Positions 26,380-35,502 of a DNA stretch of 64,000 nucleotides are shown here, in pieces. This DNA is from BCD1 sp965230565. GTDB lineage: Bacteria > Bacteroidota > Bacteroidia > Chitinophagales > Saprospiraceae. Both the position numbers and the translations under genes were made by a program. The DNA is taken from positions 1-64,000 of the forward strand of contig CBDDLH010000012.1 in NCBI GenBank assembly GCA_965230565.1, written 5' to 3'. Under the pieces are notes generated by a model that saw only the letters and a list, made by a program, of their open reading frames with translations, did no database searches and was not told where the DNA came from. How positions within the stretch are numbered: position 1 is the first letter of the stretch; each line of letters begins with the position of its first letter.

Positions 26380-26907
26380 TTAATAAGGCTTGGTTTTAAA
26401 AATAAAAGATACCATGATCACAAATCCCATAGAGATTACAAAGGAAGACAATGTCCTCAACAATATATCAACGATATAATAAAAGGTAAAGGCATCAACA
26501 GAATAGTAGAAAAACAGATGTAAAAACATAAGCGTACCTGCGTATCTGAGATACCAATTCAATCCATACTGTTCTCTGGTAGGTACATGATTCACATTAT
26601 AGCCCTCCCTGGGTTCAAACCAATTTAATACCAATGGTCTGACATAAGCCGTAAATACGGCTGCACTTGCATGGATCCCTGGTGATTCGTAAAATATATC
26701 CACCAACAACCCAAGAACGAACGCAAGAAACAACTGCAAGGGTCTGGAAGTACCAAAGGGCATTGTAATGATGAGAATCGGGTAGAGAATGATATGAAAA
26801 TGTCTGTACCCGCCAAAATCCATTGAAATACTCTTAAAAATCAGGCCCTGGGCCAATACCAGGACAACTAATCTCAATAATATCGGTCCTATTGCCCTGC
26901 TATTCAT
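26380..26907 (-). CDS. mreD: rod shape-determining protein MreD
   Basis: 175 residues, strongly hydrophobic with five or six membrane helices (LLRLVVLVLAQGLIF, LQLFLAFVLGLLVDIFYESPG, LMFLHLFFYY, FVISMGFVIMVSFIF). MreD is poorly conserved, and the identification rests on its size, topology and position between mreC and mrdA. Its start overlaps the end of mreC by 8 bp and its stop is 2 bp before mrdA, so the genes are tightly coupled. Confidence 0.88.
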   Translation of the reverse strand: MNSRAIGPILLRLVVLVLAQGLIFKSISMDFGGYRHFHIILYPILIITMPFGTSRPLQLFLAFVLGLLVDIFYESPGIHASAAVFTAYVRPLVLNWFEPREGYNVNHVPTREQYGLNWYLRYAGTLMFLHLFFYYSVDAFTFYYIVDILLRTLSSFVISMGFVIMVSFIFKTKPY

Positions 26908-27727
26908 TTCCTTCCTGGTTCAATGATTCTAATTCCTCACTGAAGAGGTTATCTACAACATAAACATAATCCAGGTTGAGGAGATCTTCCAACAATTCAA
27001 CCTTGATCGTATAATTATTACTACCTTCTCCAAGCGTAAAACTTTTGACGGTTCCTATCATCAGGTCCGGAGGAAATTTATTGGAGTATCCACTGGTTTG
27101 GATGGTATCCCCAATCTGAACATCCACGTGTTTGGGAATGGACTCCAGTGTCATTTCTCTATAATTAGTGCCTTTCCATACCAGGGAACCAAAATAACCG
27201 TTCCTGCGAATGGAAGCACTGATCGCAGCCTGACGGTGAAGGATAGTCATTACTTTTGAATATCGTTGGGAAACACCCGTAACTACACCTACGACCCCCT
27301 CTTTAGACACAACTCCCATATGCAGCTCCACCCCATGTTTTGCTCCCCTGTCAATGACAATGCTATTATTATTTCCTAAAACTGCCCGACTGATGATATC
27401 TGCAGGTATATAAGAATACTTTGGCTGGCTCGATTGCTCCAGCATGGTATCCACGACCGTTTCGTCAGAATAAAAAACATTATCCAGTTGACTTTTCAAA
27501 GCAGCGTTCTCTTTTTTAAGGGCTTTAATATCGCGTTTGAGTGTAAAATAGCTGGTAACGCCTTCCACCCGCTCATTCATATAACCAACAATGGTATTAG
27601 AAGAGCTGAAAAAGACCCTGTTCTGGTAGTCATTGTAACGAATGATGATAAAAAAACAAATCCCCTCCAGCAGGAAGAACATGAAATGACCGCCAAATCT
27701 CAGGAAGAACTGAAGGAAATTACTCAT
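26900..27727 (-). CDS. mreC: rod shape-determining protein MreC
   Basis: 275 residues: a membrane helix near residues 13-30, a coiled coil (about 65-90, LKRDIKALKKENAALKSQ) and the periplasmic beta-domain with IDRGAKHGVELHMGVVS, VTGVSQRYSKVMTI and IQTSGYSNKFPPDL. MreC links cytoplasmic MreB to PBP2 in the elongation machinery. It lies 212 bp downstream of mreB, with a facing pair of hexad repeats in that gap. Confidence 0.93.
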   Translation of the reverse strand: MSNFLQFFLRFGGHFMFFLLEGICFFIIIRYNDYQNRVFFSSSNTIVGYMNERVEGVTSYFTLKRDIKALKKENAALKSQLDNVFYSDETVVDTMLEQSSQPKYSYIPADIISRAVLGNNNSIVIDRGAKHGVELHMGVVSKEGVVGVVTGVSQRYSKVMTILHRQAAISASIRRNGYFGSLVWKGTNYREMTLESIPKHVDVQIGDTIQTSGYSNKFPPDLMIGTVKSFTLGEGSNNYTIKVELLEDLLNLDYVYVVDNLFSEELESLNQEGNE

Positions 27728-27760
27728 GGAGGTTCAACAATATTTTAAAAAACTATTGAA

Positions 27761-27902
27761 AGGCTAAGGAACAGGCTAAGGCTGAGGAATTAGAATAGAA
27801 ACCCTTACAATAAACTCACATAATAGTCACTTGATAAAATGTGAACTTTGGCAAGTCTGAAAAGAGTTATTAAACCTCAGCCTTAGCCTTAGCCTCTGCC
27901 TG
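27761..27902. repeat. facing 6-bp tandem repeats (AGGCTA/AGGCTG) between mreB and mreC
   Basis: Left tract 27761-27790: AGGCTA, AGGAAC, AGGCTA, AGGCTG, AGGAAT. Right tract 27875-27902 reads the complement: CCTCAG, CCTTAG, CCTTAG, CCTCTG. About 85 bp of AT-rich sequence separates them. The mreBCD transcript could fold them into a long imperfect hairpin. The same hexads recur in the same facing layout at 37201-37400. Confidence 0.8.
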
Positions 27903-27939
27903 TAATTATTCAAATATTAATCCTTACAAGTTATACTGA

Positions 27940-28971
27940 TCAACTACTCTGACGATCGATCAGGAAGGAGTATCGGTGCGTATTCTTAAGAGCGAGGCCG
28001 GTTCCTCTAACTACTGCTCTCAAAGGATCTTCCGCAACATGTACCGGAAGTTTCGTTTTTTGACTGATCCTGTTAGCAAGTCCTCTCAGCAATGCTCCTC
28101 CACCAGTTAGATACAACCCGGTTTTATAAATATCCGAAGCTAACTCCGGTGGTGTCATTTCAAGTGCTTTGAGAATCGCTTCCTCAATTTTGGAAATAGA
28201 CTTGTCGATAGCCTGAGCTATTTCTTTATAAGTAACGATGATCTGCTTTGGAATACCCGTCATGAGGTCACGACCATTAACGGCAAATGGTTCGGGAGGC
28301 GTATCCAGTTCCGTAGAAGCAGCACCAACATTGATCTTGATCTGTTCGGCTGTACGCTCTCCGATCAGGATATTGTGATGGCGACGCATAAAGGCTATGA
28401 TATCATTGGTAAACTCATCTCCGGCAATGCGAATGGATTGATCACAAACAATCCCCGATAAAGCAATAACGGCGATCTCTGTGGTTCCTCCACCTATATC
28501 GATAACCATATTGCCATTAGGCTCTTCCACATCAAGTCCTATCCCAAGGGCTGCAGCCATGGGTTCATAGATGAGGTATGTTTCTTTGGAATCGACGTGA
28601 TCGGCAGAATCAAAAACAGCTCTCTTTTCAACCTCGGTAATACCTGAGGGGATACAAATCACCATTTTAAGATGAGAAAACATCCGGCGTTTGGTCCCGA
28701 TCATTTTGATCATACCCTGGATCATATTTTCAGCGGCCTGGAAGTCGGCGATAACACCGTCCTTCAATGGTCTGACCGTTTTAATATCCTCGTGGGTTTT
28801 CTCATGCATTTGCATCGCCTTGGCTCCTACCGCTATCGTTTCCTTTGACAAACGGTTGATCGCAACGATTGAAGGTTCGTCCACAACTACTTTCCCATCT
28901 TGTATGATCAGCGTGTTCGCTGTACCTAAGTCTATAGCAAGTTCCTGCTTGAAGAAGCTGAATAACTTCAT
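27940..28971 (-). CDS. mreB: rod shape-determining protein MreB (bacterial actin)
   Basis: 343 residues, the normal MreB length. Actin-fold nucleotide motifs are clear: phosphate 1 IDLGTANTLI (residues 14-23), phosphate 2 NMVIDIGGGTTEIAVIAL (about 155-172) and adenosine GLYLTGGGALLRGL (about 295). MreB filaments position the lateral wall synthesis complex. It is the first gene of the mreB-mreC-mreD-mrdA cluster and is divergent from dnaN across a 422-bp AT-rich spacer. No clear -7 box is seen on its side. Confidence 0.97.
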   Translation of the reverse strand: MKLFSFFKQELAIDLGTANTLIIQDGKVVVDEPSIVAINRLSKETIAVGAKAMQMHEKTHEDIKTVRPLKDGVIADFQAAENMIQGMIKMIGTKRRMFSHLKMVICIPSGITEVEKRAVFDSADHVDSKETYLIYEPMAAALGIGLDVEEPNGNMVIDIGGGTTEIAVIALSGIVCDQSIRIAGDEFTNDIIAFMRRHHNILIGERTAEQIKINVGAASTELDTPPEPFAVNGRDLMTGIPKQIIVTYKEIAQAIDKSISKIEEAILKALEMTPPELASDIYKTGLYLTGGGALLRGLANRISQKTKLPVHVAEDPLRAVVRGTGLALKNTHRYSFLIDRQSS

Positions 28972-29296
28972 TTATATGTCCTATTTTTTTCCCGCGCCTG
29001 CACACGGTCTGCTTATTCATTCTGTCAATGGATAAAAATAATCCAATTCCAGCTATAAAACGCAAATCAACACAAAATTTGTGTAAATTTATAATAAAGA
29101 AGTCCAATATTTGTACTGTTACAAAGTCAACGCTATTAAGCTGACGTTATTTTTACACTATCCTGCTTATTTCCATCTCATTCAGGTTACAGGTACACTT
29201 TATGCAATTATAGCAAATTGGTTCATTATCAATGCGAATGGGATATTTGAGTTAGGGAAACAAACATTTTTCACATTACATGAACATTTTAGGGGT
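28972..29296. other. mreB-side part of the mreB-dnaN spacer
   Basis: AT-rich, with no supported coding frame. It holds the 15-bp palindrome ACACAAA-A-TTTGTGT at 29070-29084 and a weak DnaA-box-like AATGGATAA at 29027-29035 (7 of 9 positions). Confidence 0.5.
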
Positions 29297-29340
29297 TTAT
29301 CCACAATTTGTGGATTTTTTTATAGTGCATATATGGATAA
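29297..29340 (+). promoter_or_regulatory. cluster of DnaA-box-like sites upstream of dnaN
   Basis: TTATCCACA at 29297-29305 is a perfect match to the DnaA box. Facing it across a 1-bp centre is TGTGGAT (29309-29315), forming the palindrome ATCCACAA-T-TTGTGGAT. TATGGATAA at 29332-29340 is an 8 of 9 match on the other strand. The group lies just upstream of the dnaN -7 box and could make dnaN responsive to DnaA, or mark an origin region. Confidence 0.5.
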
Positions 29341-29347
29341 GAAAAGC

Positions 29348-29355
29348 TATTTTTG
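29348..29355 (+). promoter_or_regulatory. -7 box of dnaN (TATTTTTG)
   Basis: A perfect TAnnTTTG 38 nt before the dnaN ATG. No TTG is seen at the usual -33 distance; the DnaA-box-like sites lie there instead. Confidence 0.55.
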
Positions 29356-29393
29356 TGCTTAACAACAACCCTTAAAATAAAAAAATCTTAGCA

Positions 29394-30509
29394 ATGAAGT
29401 TTAGCGTATCGTCAGCAGAATTACTGAAGCAGTTGCAAATTGCAGGTGGGGCCATCGGTTCCAATCCGGTACTTCCTATTCTGGAGGATTTTTTATTCAC
29501 CATTTCCAACAACAAACTAACCATCGCTGCGACCGACCTGGAAACATCCATCATCACAGAGTTGGAGGTAATGTCGGATTCTGACGGTGTAGTAGCTATT
29601 CCCGGAAAAATTCTTCTGGAAACGCTAAAAGCATTGCCACAGCAACCTATCACCTTTGCGATCGACGATAGCACCTACAGCATTGAGATCACCTCCGCTT
29701 TTGGAAAATATCGCCTTGCCGGTGAAAATGGCCAGGACTTTCCTGCTATCCCTGAAGCAGAATCCACCGATTCGATCACGCTTCCGTCACAGCGATTGGC
29801 ACAAGGGATCAACAAAACCATTTTCGCTGCCAGTAATGACGAGCTTCGTCCTTCCATGACGGGTGTTTATTTTCAAATAGACTTCAATAAACTGATCCTC
29901 GTTGCTACAGATGCACATAAACTGGTAAAATATACATTCACAGATATTGAAAGTGAGGTGTCTACCTCTTTTATCGTTCCTAAAAAGGCATTGAATCTGC
30001 TGAAAGGTGCATTGCCTTCCGGCGATGAGGTCAATCTTTCTTTCAACAAAGCCCACACTTTCTTCTCTTTTGGTAACACTCAACTGATTACCAGATTGAT
30101 CGATGCCCGTTACCCGGACTACAATGCAGTCATTCCCGTTGACAATCCTAACCTGTTACAGGTTAACCGGAGTGACTTCCAGAACTCGCTCAAACGTATC
30201 GTTATCTATGCCAACAAAACAACCAACCAAGTCGTTTTGAACATCAATGAAGGCAGCCTGACAGTGTCTGCACAGGATCTTGATTTTGCTAATGAAGCTA
30301 CGGAACAGCTTACCTGCAACTATGACGGTGACCCGCTGAATATTGCTTTTAACGCAAAATTCCTGGTGGAAATGCTGAACGTTCTGGAATCTGAAGAAGT
30401 AAAAATTGAGCTTTCGGAACCTTCCCGCGCAGGAATTTTATCTCCTGTAGAAGAGGTTGACGGAGAGGAGATTTTGATGCTGGTAATGCCGGTGATGTTG
30501 AGTAATTAA
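29394..30509 (+). CDS. dnaN: DNA polymerase III beta subunit (sliding clamp)
   Basis: 371 residues, the usual clamp length. The three clamp domains are visible: MKFSVSSAELLKQLQ with VLPILEDFLF (domain 1), the ELRPSMTGVYFQ block (domain 2), and LQVNRSDFQNSLKRIVIYAN with the C-terminal VMPVMLSN (domain 3), which forms part of the partner-binding pocket. The clamp tethers replicative polymerase to DNA and recruits repair enzymes. It is not accompanied by dnaA, recF or gyrB here, so it is not in the classical dnaA-dnaN order. Confidence 0.97.
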   Translation: MKFSVSSAELLKQLQIAGGAIGSNPVLPILEDFLFTISNNKLTIAATDLETSIITELEVMSDSDGVVAIPGKILLETLKALPQQPITFAIDDSTYSIEITSAFGKYRLAGENGQDFPAIPEAESTDSITLPSQRLAQGINKTIFAASNDELRPSMTGVYFQIDFNKLILVATDAHKLVKYTFTDIESEVSTSFIVPKKALNLLKGALPSGDEVNLSFNKAHTFFSFGNTQLITRLIDARYPDYNAVIPVDNPNLLQVNRSDFQNSLKRIVIYANKTTNQVVLNINEGSLTVSAQDLDFANEATEQLTCNYDGDPLNIAFNAKFLVEMLNVLESEEVKIELSEPSRAGILSPVEEVDGEEILMLVMPVMLSN

Positions 30510-30513
30510 TTTC

Positions 30514-30534
30514 GGTTGCTGGTTGCTGGTTACT
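30514..30534 (+). repeat. 7-bp tandem repeat, GGTTGCT, GGTTGCT, GGTTACT
   Basis: Three heptads fill the 27-bp gap between the convergent stop codons of dnaN and the NlpC/P60 gene. They are the same unit as at 2850, 14213 and 60241. Confidence 0.85.
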
Positions 30535-30536
30535 GG

Positions 30537-31055
30537 CTACAAAGCGGCTTCTACTACGTCGCGGGCAGAGGACATTTTAGGTTTCCAGTATTTGGATTTG
30601 GAAATATTATCGATCACCACACCCCGGGAAGTGCTGTGGATGACTTCTATGCCGTCACGTGAATTGGTAACTACCATAGCTACATGAAAAACCCTTCCGG
30701 CTTTGCTCCTTTTAAAGAAGATCAGGTCTCCTGATTTCACCTCATCCAGAGAGATTTTTTTACCCTCATTGGCCTGAGTTCTGGAACTTGTTGACACTTC
30801 AATGTCAAACTCTTCCAAAACATAATGGGTAAAACCCGAGCAATCAAATCCGCGGGGATCACGCCCTGCATAGCGATACGATGCACCTAATTGCTCTTTA
30901 GCATAATTAGTAATATCACGACGAAGCTTGTCCTCTTTTGATAAACGTACATCCTCTTTTACGTCATTTTCTGAAGACCCCATTACGGAAACACATTGGG
31001 TCAGTCCAAAGGTGATAATGGCTAGAAGAATGAATATCCGGATCATTTTTTTCAT
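30537..31055 (-). CDS. NlpC/P60 family lipoprotein (cell-wall peptidase)
   Basis: 172 residues from the ATG at 31055. The leader MKKMIRIFILLAIITFGLTQC ends in a lipobox Cys21. The NlpC/P60 domain has the catalytic Cys in FDCSGF, His in FHVAMV and the third polar residue as His in VIHSTS. Such enzymes cleave gamma-D-Glu-diaminopimelate bonds in peptidoglycan stems. A longer upstream frame without a signal peptide exists but is not credible. It is convergent with dnaN. Confidence 0.9.
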   Translation of the reverse strand: MKKMIRIFILLAIITFGLTQCVSVMGSSENDVKEDVRLSKEDKLRRDITNYAKEQLGASYRYAGRDPRGFDCSGFTHYVLEEFDIEVSTSSRTQANEGKKISLDEVKSGDLIFFKRSKAGRVFHVAMVVTNSRDGIEVIHSTSRGVVIDNISKSKYWKPKMSSARDVVEAAL

Positions 31056-31104
31056 ATAACTGCTCTTTAACTCGGAAACACAAACGACCGGACTTTTCAA
31101 ATTA

Positions 31105-31881
31105 TTATCCCAGGAACTCAAATATATCCCTGTCGGGCAAGAAGGAAAATCGCCTCCGGAAGGATTTTTGCAGGTCAAAAGACAGGGAAATTGTTTTGAC
31201 AACTGCCTCCCTTCCCGCGTCAACTATTGGTTGTCCGGCGTAATCTATACATACCGAATCCCCGGAATATTCGATGCCGTTTTCGTCGAATCCAATACGA
31301 TTCACACCAACGGTGTATGCCTGGTTTTCAATTGCCCTTGCCGTGAGCAATTGTTGCCAGGCAAAACGACGTTTATCAGGAAAATTGGCTACATAGATCA
31401 GCAGATCATAATCATCGGTATTGCGGCTCCAAACCGGAAATCTCAGGTCGTAGCAGATCTGGGGCATAATTTTCCAGCCTTTGTAAGGTATGAGTATACG
31501 CTGCGTTCCCGCCGTATAATATTGATGCTCTCCGGCAAATGAGAACAAGTGACGTTTATCATAATAAAAAGTTTCCCCTTCGGGAGTAACGAATAGCAGG
31601 CGATTATAGAAACTTCCCTTATCCCTGATAATACAGCTCCCCATAATGGCAGCAGAAAGATCAGTCGCTTGTTTTTTCAGCCACTGGATTGTTGGGCCTT
31701 CCATAGTTTCGGCCAGCTTTTCCGCATTCATACTAAATCCGGTGGTGAACATTTCCGGAAGAATAATGAGGTCGGTTTGACCTTTGAGCGGACTTAAAAT
31801 TTTGGAAAAATGTTCGAGATTTTCCTGTTTTTGCTCCCATAACAGGTGATCCTGAACAATAGAAAGGCGAAGGGCATTCAT
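31105..31881 (-). CDS. carbon-nitrogen hydrolase, omega-amidase (YafV/Nit2-like)
   Basis: 258 residues of the nitrilase superfamily with the Glu-Lys-Cys triad: Glu in ILPEMFTTGF (about residue 43), Lys in YDKRHLF (about 110) and Cys in QICYDLRFPVW (about 143). Length and the FSMNAEKLAE loop agree with the YafV/omega-amidase branch, which hydrolyses alpha-ketoglutaramate-type amides in metabolite repair. It is cytoplasmic. The NlpC/P60 gene follows 49 bp downstream on the same strand. Confidence 0.88.
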   Translation of the reverse strand: MNALRLSIVQDHLLWEQKQENLEHFSKILSPLKGQTDLIILPEMFTTGFSMNAEKLAETMEGPTIQWLKKQATDLSAAIMGSCIIRDKGSFYNRLLFVTPEGETFYYDKRHLFSFAGEHQYYTAGTQRILIPYKGWKIMPQICYDLRFPVWSRNTDDYDLLIYVANFPDKRRFAWQQLLTARAIENQAYTVGVNRIGFDENGIEYSGDSVCIDYAGQPIVDAGREAVVKTISLSFDLQKSFRRRFSFLPDRDIFEFLG

Positions 31882-31928
31882 ATTTTTTATTGCAAGGTAA
31901 TGATTTATAATGCTAAATTGCCAAAATG

Positions 31929-31963
31929 GAAAAGGCGCAGACTCTCAAATGGAATCTGCGCCT
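31929..31963 (-). terminator. rho-independent terminator after the L25 gene
   Basis: Arms AGGCGCAGA (31933-31941) and TCTGCGCCT (31955-31963), 9 bp perfect. On the minus strand the stem runs into TTTCC. It lies 38 bp after the L25 stop codon. Confidence 0.75.
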
Positions 31964-32000
31964 CATTGCAATGTTTATCTTAAAAAGCTTAAGCTGATAT

Positions 32001-32642
32001 TTATTCAGCTGCTTCTTCGGTTGCTTCTTCTCCTTCGGCCCCTTCTTCTCCTTCGACTCCTTCTTCACCTTCTTCGCCTGCCTGCTGACTACGCAATGCA
32101 CGTGGTACTTCGACAGTTGCAACTGGAGTTCCTCCCGGATTCATAATCTCCACACCTTCGAGTTCTGCGATGTCTCTTACACGAACAGACTGGCCAATCT
32201 CGAGAGTAGAAATATCAAGCACTAACTCATCCACCAAATGTTCCGGAGTCGTTTTGATAGTAATTCTACGAAGATTTTGCTGCATTGACCCCCCGATCTT
32301 AACACCAGGAGCCTGGCCTTCGAATTTCACAGGAACCTGAACGGTAACCTTACGTCCATCCAACAACTCAATAAACTCGATGTTTTCAATTTCATCCGTT
32401 ACAGGGTGGAAGGTTCTGTCCTTAACGATACAGGTATGCTTTGAGCCGTCAATATCAATTTCAGCCAACTTAAAACTGGCAGTATAGATCAAAGGCTTTA
32501 TATCTTTGAAAGAAACACCAAAGTGAGTGGCATCTCCCATACCATACATAGCGCAAGGGATCAATCCTTCACGTCTCATAGCCTTGGTGGCTTTTTTACC
32601 TGTTTCAGTTCTTTTCAGTCCTTTAATTGCAACCGTTTCCAT
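32001..32642 (-). CDS. rplY: 50S ribosomal protein L25/Ctc family
   Basis: 213 residues, the long CTC form. The N-terminal L25 domain that binds 5S rRNA (residues 1-90; KRTETGKKATKAMRREGLIPCAMYG) is followed by the TL5 beta-domain (about 95-180; VPVKFEGQAPGVKIGGSM, HLVDELVLDISTLEIGQSVRV). A glycine/glutamate-rich acidic tail typical of Bacteroidota ends the protein. A -7 box lies at 32721-32714 and a terminator follows, so it is a single-gene unit. Confidence 0.95.
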   Translation of the reverse strand: METVAIKGLKRTETGKKATKAMRREGLIPCAMYGMGDATHFGVSFKDIKPLIYTASFKLAEIDIDGSKHTCIVKDRTFHPVTDEIENIEFIELLDGRKVTVQVPVKFEGQAPGVKIGGSMQQNLRRITIKTTPEHLVDELVLDISTLEIGQSVRVRDIAELEGVEIMNPGGTPVATVEVPRALRSQQAGEEGEEGVEGEEGAEGEEATEEAAE

Positions 32643-32713
32643 TATATCTTTATTTAATACTGATTTTCAACAAAAAATGAGCCCGAATTGACTTTCCTGG
32701 TCAAAACGGCACG

Positions 32714-32721
32714 CAAAGATA
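32714..32721 (-). promoter_or_regulatory. -7 box of the L25 gene (TATCTTTG)
   Basis: A perfect TAnnTTTG on the minus strand, about 70 nt before the ATG at 32642. Confidence 0.55.
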
Positions 32722-32760
32722 GTAGTTTTTTCTAAAAAAAGAACTATCGACACAGAAGTT

Positions 32761-35088
32761 CTATAAAATTTCTTTGGCTCGAAGGAATAATAACAAAACA
32801 CAAATAAGTACAACTGCTGCCGCCAATCCTATTTGCATCCATTGAGTCTGAATCTTCCTGATACGGCTTTCCACATAAAACGGGTTAGGAGCATTGGGCG
32901 TTCCCTGTCCGAAACCGGACTCCCAGTTTTCAAAATCCCCGTTATCAAGGGTAGGCAAAAGTAAGGATAAAGTAAAGGCTGAATCTGTCGGCGGAACTGT
33001 ATAATGAAAGCTGTCAACTACGGCTCCTCTTCTGGAAAACAACCCTAAGGTTTCCTCCCGTTTGTTCAGACCAAAATTCAACCCGGACACTACATTATAA
33101 GCCGTAGGAAAGGTTCTGAAAAACTTCGCAGAGTCCCGACAAACTACCAGGTAATCATTTGGCGGAATTACTACATCCGGCAATACAAATTCATTTTTGC
33201 GATCCGTAAGCACCCAGCCTTCCATGTTAATTATCTCATCGGTCTGATTGTGTAGTTCAACCCAGTCCCCTGTCTTCTTGCTGTAAGGGCAAACTTCATT
33301 GATCATCAGTTTTCCGGCAAGCGGATGTGTGTATTTCTCAAAAACAGCTTTTATCTCATAAGTTTCCTTTTCCAGGTCAAGTTCAAAGCCGCGAACCTCG
33401 TCATCCACTTCGACACCTTCCCACCCCACAAACCTGTAGCCATAATCAGCCACCGCTCTCACGGTGATCGGATACTTTTCAAAATATTTTCCCTGCAAAG
33501 GTTTTTGTCGAACCTCCAGATTGTTATTTATATAAACCGTCCCTCCTGTGCTGGCCTGAACAGATACATCTATCATCGGGCCTGTTGAAAAATAATCCAT
33601 CAGTTGCATCCGCAAATAGGAAGGTCTTTCCGCTGCAAAGGTTCTCATGATGCGAACCTGATGCTGCCATTTCTCAAAACTCAGATTCCAACGATCAATA
33701 TGGCGAGGCATTTCAGGCAACAAAACCTGATACATATCATCAATTTTACGCCCAACTCTTTCGCTGGCAAATGACTCATTGAGGTGGTCTGCAAACCGAT
33801 TCACAAAAGTCCTCTCAAAATCAGGATTCTCCAGCAATTTCCGTAAAAACAACGTACTCCATGGTGGATTTGGCCAGCGAGGACCATTAGTTTTTGTGTG
33901 AAACTTAAGACTGTTATTGCGGTATGCGTCATCATCATGCAACCCAAACCCCCAATCGGTATCATAAAGGATCCAACGCCAGCGGCCTTGCTCTGTCCGG
34001 GGGCGCCAATACTTAATATTTCCGCCGGCATCCTGATTATCGAAATAGATCTGGGCAATCTGATAATCGATGAAGTTGGTCACCTCTATTTGAGACTGAA
34101 CCCAATAATAATTTTGCGGAATACTCAGATCATTTTCCTTGACGAAAGACAATAATTCTCCATAATTTTCCTTATCACCACGCTTGCTGATAAAGCGATG
34201 TTCCATGAGGTCAATGCTATCCTTGTCCGCCTCTGAATGGCTTTGAAGAAAGTATCTGTTGATCTTTTCCCGGATGTTATAAATCCCCCAATAGGTACCA
34301 TTAATATAAACATGGGAAGGCCGGTAAGCCTGTGTTTCAATATCCCAGTCCTCGACCAATCCGGTCATAAGCCCATCCCGAAAATGTGATTTTCTGAAGT
34401 CACTTCCCGAGTTCCTCAACACCAGAAATTTATACTTTTTAGGTTCTCCCTTACCAAAAACCGGATGTTTGATCCTGTTTTCCCCATAACGATTACGTGC
34501 TACAAGGGCAAGCGATTTTTGAGGAAACAAACGACTCATGCCGCCAAAAAGTCTCAACCCGGTTAGATTATTGTAAACATTGGAACCGTCACTCTCAAAA
34601 ATATCCACGTGGACGCGAACTTCCTTACGACTCCAGAAATTGGCTCCGGGTTTGGTCCACAGGGAATCTACTGCGTGAGTTCCTTTCATGAACATACCAT
34701 TGACGGGGTCAAATAAAACATAAGGCGTTACCCCAATGGAAACGACTGGAAAATCGGTAGGTGGTTCATCGATGAAGTAGGTTTGCCCAACCTCTCTTTT
34801 TTTACTTTTATGGCGATAAGCCAGTACCCTAAGTACGCTTGTTTCATTGATAACGATGGGTTTGGAATAAAACCTGGAGCGGGTAGAGGGGCGAGTGCCA
34901 TCAAGGGTATAATAGACCGAAGAGCCGGGAGCGGTAATTTCTACCTCCACTTCATCCATATAAAAACCGCCTTCTGCCGAGAAGTTGACTTCAATTGGCT
35001 CTTCCGGTTTGACTCCTCCGTCTCCCTGGGACCGGAGAACAGCACTAAAGGCAGTGAGGAGGAATATCAGAAAAATAGTCCTTTTCAA
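32761..35088 (-). CDS. CotH-kinase-like protein with chitobiase-type, InlB-repeat-like and lamin-tail domains
   Basis: 775 residues, starting at a TTG because no ATG precedes the signal peptide (KRTIFLIFLLTAFSAVLRSQ). In order: a CHB_HEX_C-type domain (about 30-105; YYTLDGTRPSTRSRFYSKPI), a CotH domain (about 165-500; LRLFGGMSRLFPQKSLAL, LRNSGSDFRKSHFRDGL, RWILYDTDWGFGLHDDD), an InlB B-repeat-like segment (about 505-585; YRFVGWEGV), a lamin-tail domain (about 590-700; INEVCPYSKKTGDWVELHN) and a C-terminal membrane helix (about 752-770). CotH homologues include secreted protein kinases; WILYDTDWGFG fits the metal-binding DTDWG motif. It is probably tail-anchored on the outside. Confidence 0.88.
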   Translation of the reverse strand: MKRTIFLIFLLTAFSAVLRSQGDGGVKPEEPIEVNFSAEGGFYMDEVEVEITAPGSSVYYTLDGTRPSTRSRFYSKPIVINETSVLRVLAYRHKSKKREVGQTYFIDEPPTDFPVVSIGVTPYVLFDPVNGMFMKGTHAVDSLWTKPGANFWSRKEVRVHVDIFESDGSNVYNNLTGLRLFGGMSRLFPQKSLALVARNRYGENRIKHPVFGKGEPKKYKFLVLRNSGSDFRKSHFRDGLMTGLVEDWDIETQAYRPSHVYINGTYWGIYNIREKINRYFLQSHSEADKDSIDLMEHRFISKRGDKENYGELLSFVKENDLSIPQNYYWVQSQIEVTNFIDYQIAQIYFDNQDAGGNIKYWRPRTEQGRWRWILYDTDWGFGLHDDDAYRNNSLKFHTKTNGPRWPNPPWSTLFLRKLLENPDFERTFVNRFADHLNESFASERVGRKIDDMYQVLLPEMPRHIDRWNLSFEKWQHQVRIMRTFAAERPSYLRMQLMDYFSTGPMIDVSVQASTGGTVYINNNLEVRQKPLQGKYFEKYPITVRAVADYGYRFVGWEGVEVDDEVRGFELDLEKETYEIKAVFEKYTHPLAGKLMINEVCPYSKKTGDWVELHNQTDEIINMEGWVLTDRKNEFVLPDVVIPPNDYLVVCRDSAKFFRTFPTAYNVVSGLNFGLNKREETLGLFSRRGAVVDSFHYTVPPTDSAFTLSLLLPTLDNGDFENWESGFGQGTPNAPNPFYVESRIRKIQTQWMQIGLAAAVVLICVLLLFLRAKEIL

Positions 35089-35130
35089 TGGCGTTGGTCT
35101 GGTTAAAAAATGTTGTCTCGGATCACAACC

Positions 35131-35163
35131 AGATCTCCGAGGTTTTAGAAATCTCGGAGGTCT
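35131..35163. repeat. imperfect palindrome CTCCGAG/CTCGGAG in the 414-bp spacer upstream of the CotH-like gene
   Basis: Arms of about 14 bp around a TTTTAGAA centre, reading AGATCTCCGAGGTTTT against its imperfect complement. The rest of the spacer 35089-35502 has no supported gene; apart from this it holds only the gpmI terminator. Confidence 0.6.
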
Positions 35164-35420
35164 TTCTACGCAACCCGGAAAACGGGATATTTTACGAAGT
35201 TATAACTTTTTTGTTAATAGTGGGAAATAGTATCAAAATTCTTACACATACTACTTTGATTTTGAGCAGATAAGGATAAAGAAGCAAGTCGATTCCTGTC
35301 CTAAGGTAGCAATGGGATATATTTTTCTAGTTAACATAAACTTTCCGAATTCATTTTATCTGTACAGATAAAACTACCCTAAACTAGCTTCACAATGGAT
35401 GATATTCTATCGCCCCAAAC

Positions 35421-35455
35421 AAAAACCCGCTTACTGCAACACAATAAGCGGGTTT
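35421..35455 (-). terminator. rho-independent terminator after gpmI
   Basis: Arms AAACCCGCTTA (35423-35433) and TAAGCGGGTTT (35445-35455), 11 bp perfect, followed on the minus strand by TTTTTG. It lies 48 bp after the gpmI stop codon. Confidence 0.85.
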
Positions 35456-35502
35456 ATTGACACACCTAATGAACTTGCCTGGAGGCCTGACAGGTTAGGT
35501 GG

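Noticed and set aside
28972..29393. Firm call of the chromosomal origin
   Set aside because: Only one perfect and a few partial DnaA boxes, no dnaA nearby and no skew data; kept as a finding only.
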